Below are positions 5,092 through 6,394 of a DNA stretch of 6,394 nt, piece by piece. Location: NCBI GenBank assembly GCA_964450265.1, contig CAYVCY010000123.1, positions 1 to 6,394 on the forward strand, written 5' to 3'. The notes beneath the pieces were generated by a model. The model saw nothing but the letters and a program-made list of their open reading frames with translations, was not told the origin of the DNA and made no database searches. Origin of the DNA: JAEZJZ01 sp964450265 (GTDB lineage: Bacteria > Bacillota > UBA994 > UBA5500). Within the stretch, counting starts at the first letter, position 1. Every line of letters starts with the position of its first letter. Position numbers and translations under genes: made by a program.

Positions 5092-6394
5092 GAGGAAGGA
5101 GCTGGCTGTTGTTGCTTGTGCTAGTCGGTTTAGTGGCCTCTGGAGTTCAGGTAAACGCGAAGGCGGAGACGGAAACCCTGTGGCGACAGATCGGCCTGGC
5201 GGTGGATGCGGCCGAGGTGGCCGATGCCAGTTGGTGGATCCCCTTGCAGAATAGCGGGGTCAGCTATGCGCTGATAGATCATCCGCATGCAATCGGCAGT
5301 CTGCCCCTTGGGATATTGCCGGTGGCTTGGGTGGCTGACGAGAACTGGTCTGCCTGGCAAGAGAGCGAGCAGCTACCGGCCATCGCTATTTTGAAGGACA
5401 ATCGGCTGCCGGAGCGAGCGACTGTCTCGCTTGGGAATTGGCCGCAGGTTCCGGTCGGCCTGATCGATCTGCTCCCCCCCGGTGATTTTGCCACCGAAGC
5501 CGAAGAATGGGCGGATCGCCTAGTGAGGGTCTATGATCGACCTGCGCACAGCTTTATTGACGAATTCACCATTGCCGTGCGAGAACGTCAGACCGACTTG
5601 GTGGTGGTGCGCCTTTTTTCTGACCAGAGCGCGCCTGAGAATCAAGCACACGTAGAGGCAGTGTCTCAAGCATTGGTGGCCGATGGTCATCAGCTAGGCG
5701 CAGCGCTCGAGCCGCGTCCAGGATTCCCGGTGTGGCTGTGGGTGTACTATCTGCAGGGGTTGGCTTTAGGTGCAGTGTTGCTTCTGGCTGTCAACCTGCT
5801 CTGGGAACCCCAAGGACGGCAGCTCGCACTGGGCTGGCTACTGTTGCTAGCCGGCATCGCGGTTGTCGCCTTAGCCCTACCAGAGGCAATTGGATGGGTG
5901 CTGGCCCGCCAACTATGGGCGCTGGCCGCGGCGATCGCCTATCCCCTGGCTGGGTTCATCTGGTGGTGGCGGCGGGTGCAACCGGAGAGGCATAGTGGCC
6001 GGGCAGCGGGACAGGCGATAGTGGATTGGCTAGTAGTCAGCATCAGCGCTCTAGCCGGCGGCCTGTCGGTGCACGCCTATCTCAGTTTACCTGCTTTTCA
6101 ATTGAAACAGTGGCAGTTCATAGGCGTCAAATTGGCCTATGCGATTCCTATCGGCAGCGCAGCTCTGCTTATCCTTTGGCTATGGTGGCGGCAGCCGGGA
6201 CACGGAGGGCAGCGAACGCACGGCCTGTGGCGCGGATTGGGCGCGACCTTGGGCATTGCAGTCCTAGCTGCGGCGGTGTATGTACTGCTCAATCGGGCAG
6301 GCAACCAGTCGGCTGTGCCCATCGGCAACTGGGAGGCGGTCCTGCGGCAGTGGTTGGATCGAGTGCTCTGGGTACGGCCGCGGCTAAAGGAATT
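5088..6394 (+). CDS. DUF5693 family membrane protein, 3' end outside the window
   Basis: An open frame of 435 codons runs from the ATG at 5088 to the window edge with no stop. The ATG overlaps the preceding stop (ATGA) and lies 7 nt after AAGGGAGA (5073-5080). The N-terminus is a signal peptide or anchor (hydrophobic 5-20, possible cleavage after V-N-A24). An external domain (about 25-213) includes NWPQVPVGLIDL (117-128) and RVYDRPAHSFIDEF (147-160), followed by VRERQTDLVVVRLF (164-177). These match, from memory, the RVHS...E and AVKERNIR-LYVR region of DUF5693 (PF18949). About six transmembrane helices follow (about 216-238, 247-265, 274-294, 311-333, 345-366, 381-401). The last visible residues, VRPRLKE plus the first two bases of a Phe/Leu codon, fit the family's VRPRTKEF signature. 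No enzymatic function is established. The family usually sits directly before csaB, the polysaccharide pyruvyl transferase gene, so it is thought of as a partner in SLH-binding wall-polymer synthesis. The ectodomain seems shorter than usual, as if its middle were missing. A run of seven C at 5474-5480 is in frame here. Confidence 0.85.
   Translation, partial: MRGRSWLLLLVLVGLVASGVQVNAKAETETLWRQIGLAVDAAEVADASWWIPLQNSGVSYALIDHPHAIGSLPLGILPVAWVADENWSAWQESEQLPAIAILKDNRLPERATVSLGNWPQVPVGLIDLLPPGDFATEAEEWADRLVRVYDRPAHSFIDEFTIAVRERQTDLVVVRLFSDQSAPENQAHVEAVSQALVADGHQLGAALEPRPGFPVWLWVYYLQGLALGAVLLLAVNLLWEPQGRQLALGWLLLLAGIAVVALALPEAIGWVLARQLWALAAAIAYPLAGFIWWWRRVQPERHSGRAAGQAIVDWLVVSISALAGGLSVHAYLSLPAFQLKQWQFIGVKLAYAIPIGSAALLILWLWWRQPGHGGQRTHGLWRGLGATLGIAVLAAAVYVLLNRAGNQSAVPIGNWEAVLRQWLDRVLWVRPRLKE

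Larger units (their letters stand above)
113..6394 (+). other. Compact six-gene operon, probable surface-glycan cluster
   Basis: All six genes read the same way. Junctions are a TAATG overlap (593-597), a 1-nt gap (1741), a 3-nt gap (2204-2206), and two ATGA overlaps (3883-3886 and 5088-5091). No terminator-like hairpin with a T-run and no room for a promoter exists between them, so they should be one transcript that continues past the right edge. The gene content (two GT4 enzymes, a ligase/polymerase, DUF4330, DUF5693) matches the cluster usually ending in csaB in Bacillota with SLH-anchored surface proteins. The operon structure is seen directly; the pathway assignment is from family context. 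Confidence 0.75.

Noticed and set aside
5474..5480. Run of seven C as a phase-variable tract in the DUF5693 gene
   Set aside because: Seven is short for slippage-driven switching and the frame is open across it. A single sequence gives no evidence of length variation.
5732..5995. 87-codon plus-strand open frame inside the DUF5693 gene
   Set aside because: It is out of frame with the continuous 5088-6394 coding frame that carries the membrane helices and the RPRLKE signature. Its Arg/Gly/Ala-rich product has no support.

Overview
The window looks like chromosomal DNA from a Gram-positive bacterium of the phylum Bacillota, on the Clostridia / Peptococcia / Limnochordia side. Three things point there: strong AGGAGG-type ribosome binding sites, a base composition that looks moderately GC-rich by eye, and a gene order typical of that group (glycosyltransferase - DUF4330 - O-antigen ligase/polymerase - glycosyltransferase - DUF5693). 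The exact genus cannot be read from the sequence.

Layout. Bases 1-112 are non-coding. They hold two copies of a GGGGACGGTTC-core REP-like element (read on the minus strand), a small palindrome and a perfect Shine-Dalgarno sequence. Six genes follow, all on the plus strand and packed end to end: an exported protein of unknown function (113-595), a GT4-type glycosyltransferase with an atypical donor site (595-1740), a DUF4330 single-pass membrane protein (1742-2203), an O-antigen ligase/Wzy-like polytopic membrane protein (2207-3886), a second, canonical GT4 glycosyltransferase (3883-5091), and the first 435 codons of a DUF5693 membrane protein (5088 to the window edge). Junctions are a TAATG overlap, gaps of 1 and 3 nt, and two ATGA overlaps, so this is almost certainly one operon with translational coupling.

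Working model. The set resembles the cell-surface polysaccharide cluster that in Bacillota usually continues into csaB, the polysaccharide pyruvyl transferase that makes the ketal-pyruvate ligand for S-layer-homology (SLH) domains. The two glycosyltransferases would build a lipid-linked glycan at the cytoplasmic face, the O-antigen-ligase-like protein would polymerise it or transfer it to its acceptor outside, and DUF4330 and DUF5693 would be membrane accessory factors of unknown role. csaB itself is not in the window; its presence just downstream is a prediction.

Most notable observation. The second glycosyltransferase carries an extra stretch of about 30 residues in its interdomain linker. 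That stretch is encoded by tandem small hairpins of the same GGGACGGT...TTCC type as the REP-like sequence at the start of the window. It looks like a REP-family element that inserted into a coding region and stayed in frame. Secondary points are the missing donor-site residues in the first glycosyltransferase, a degenerate repeat of about 20 residues in the N-terminal extension of the ligase, and an unusually compact DUF5693 ectodomain.
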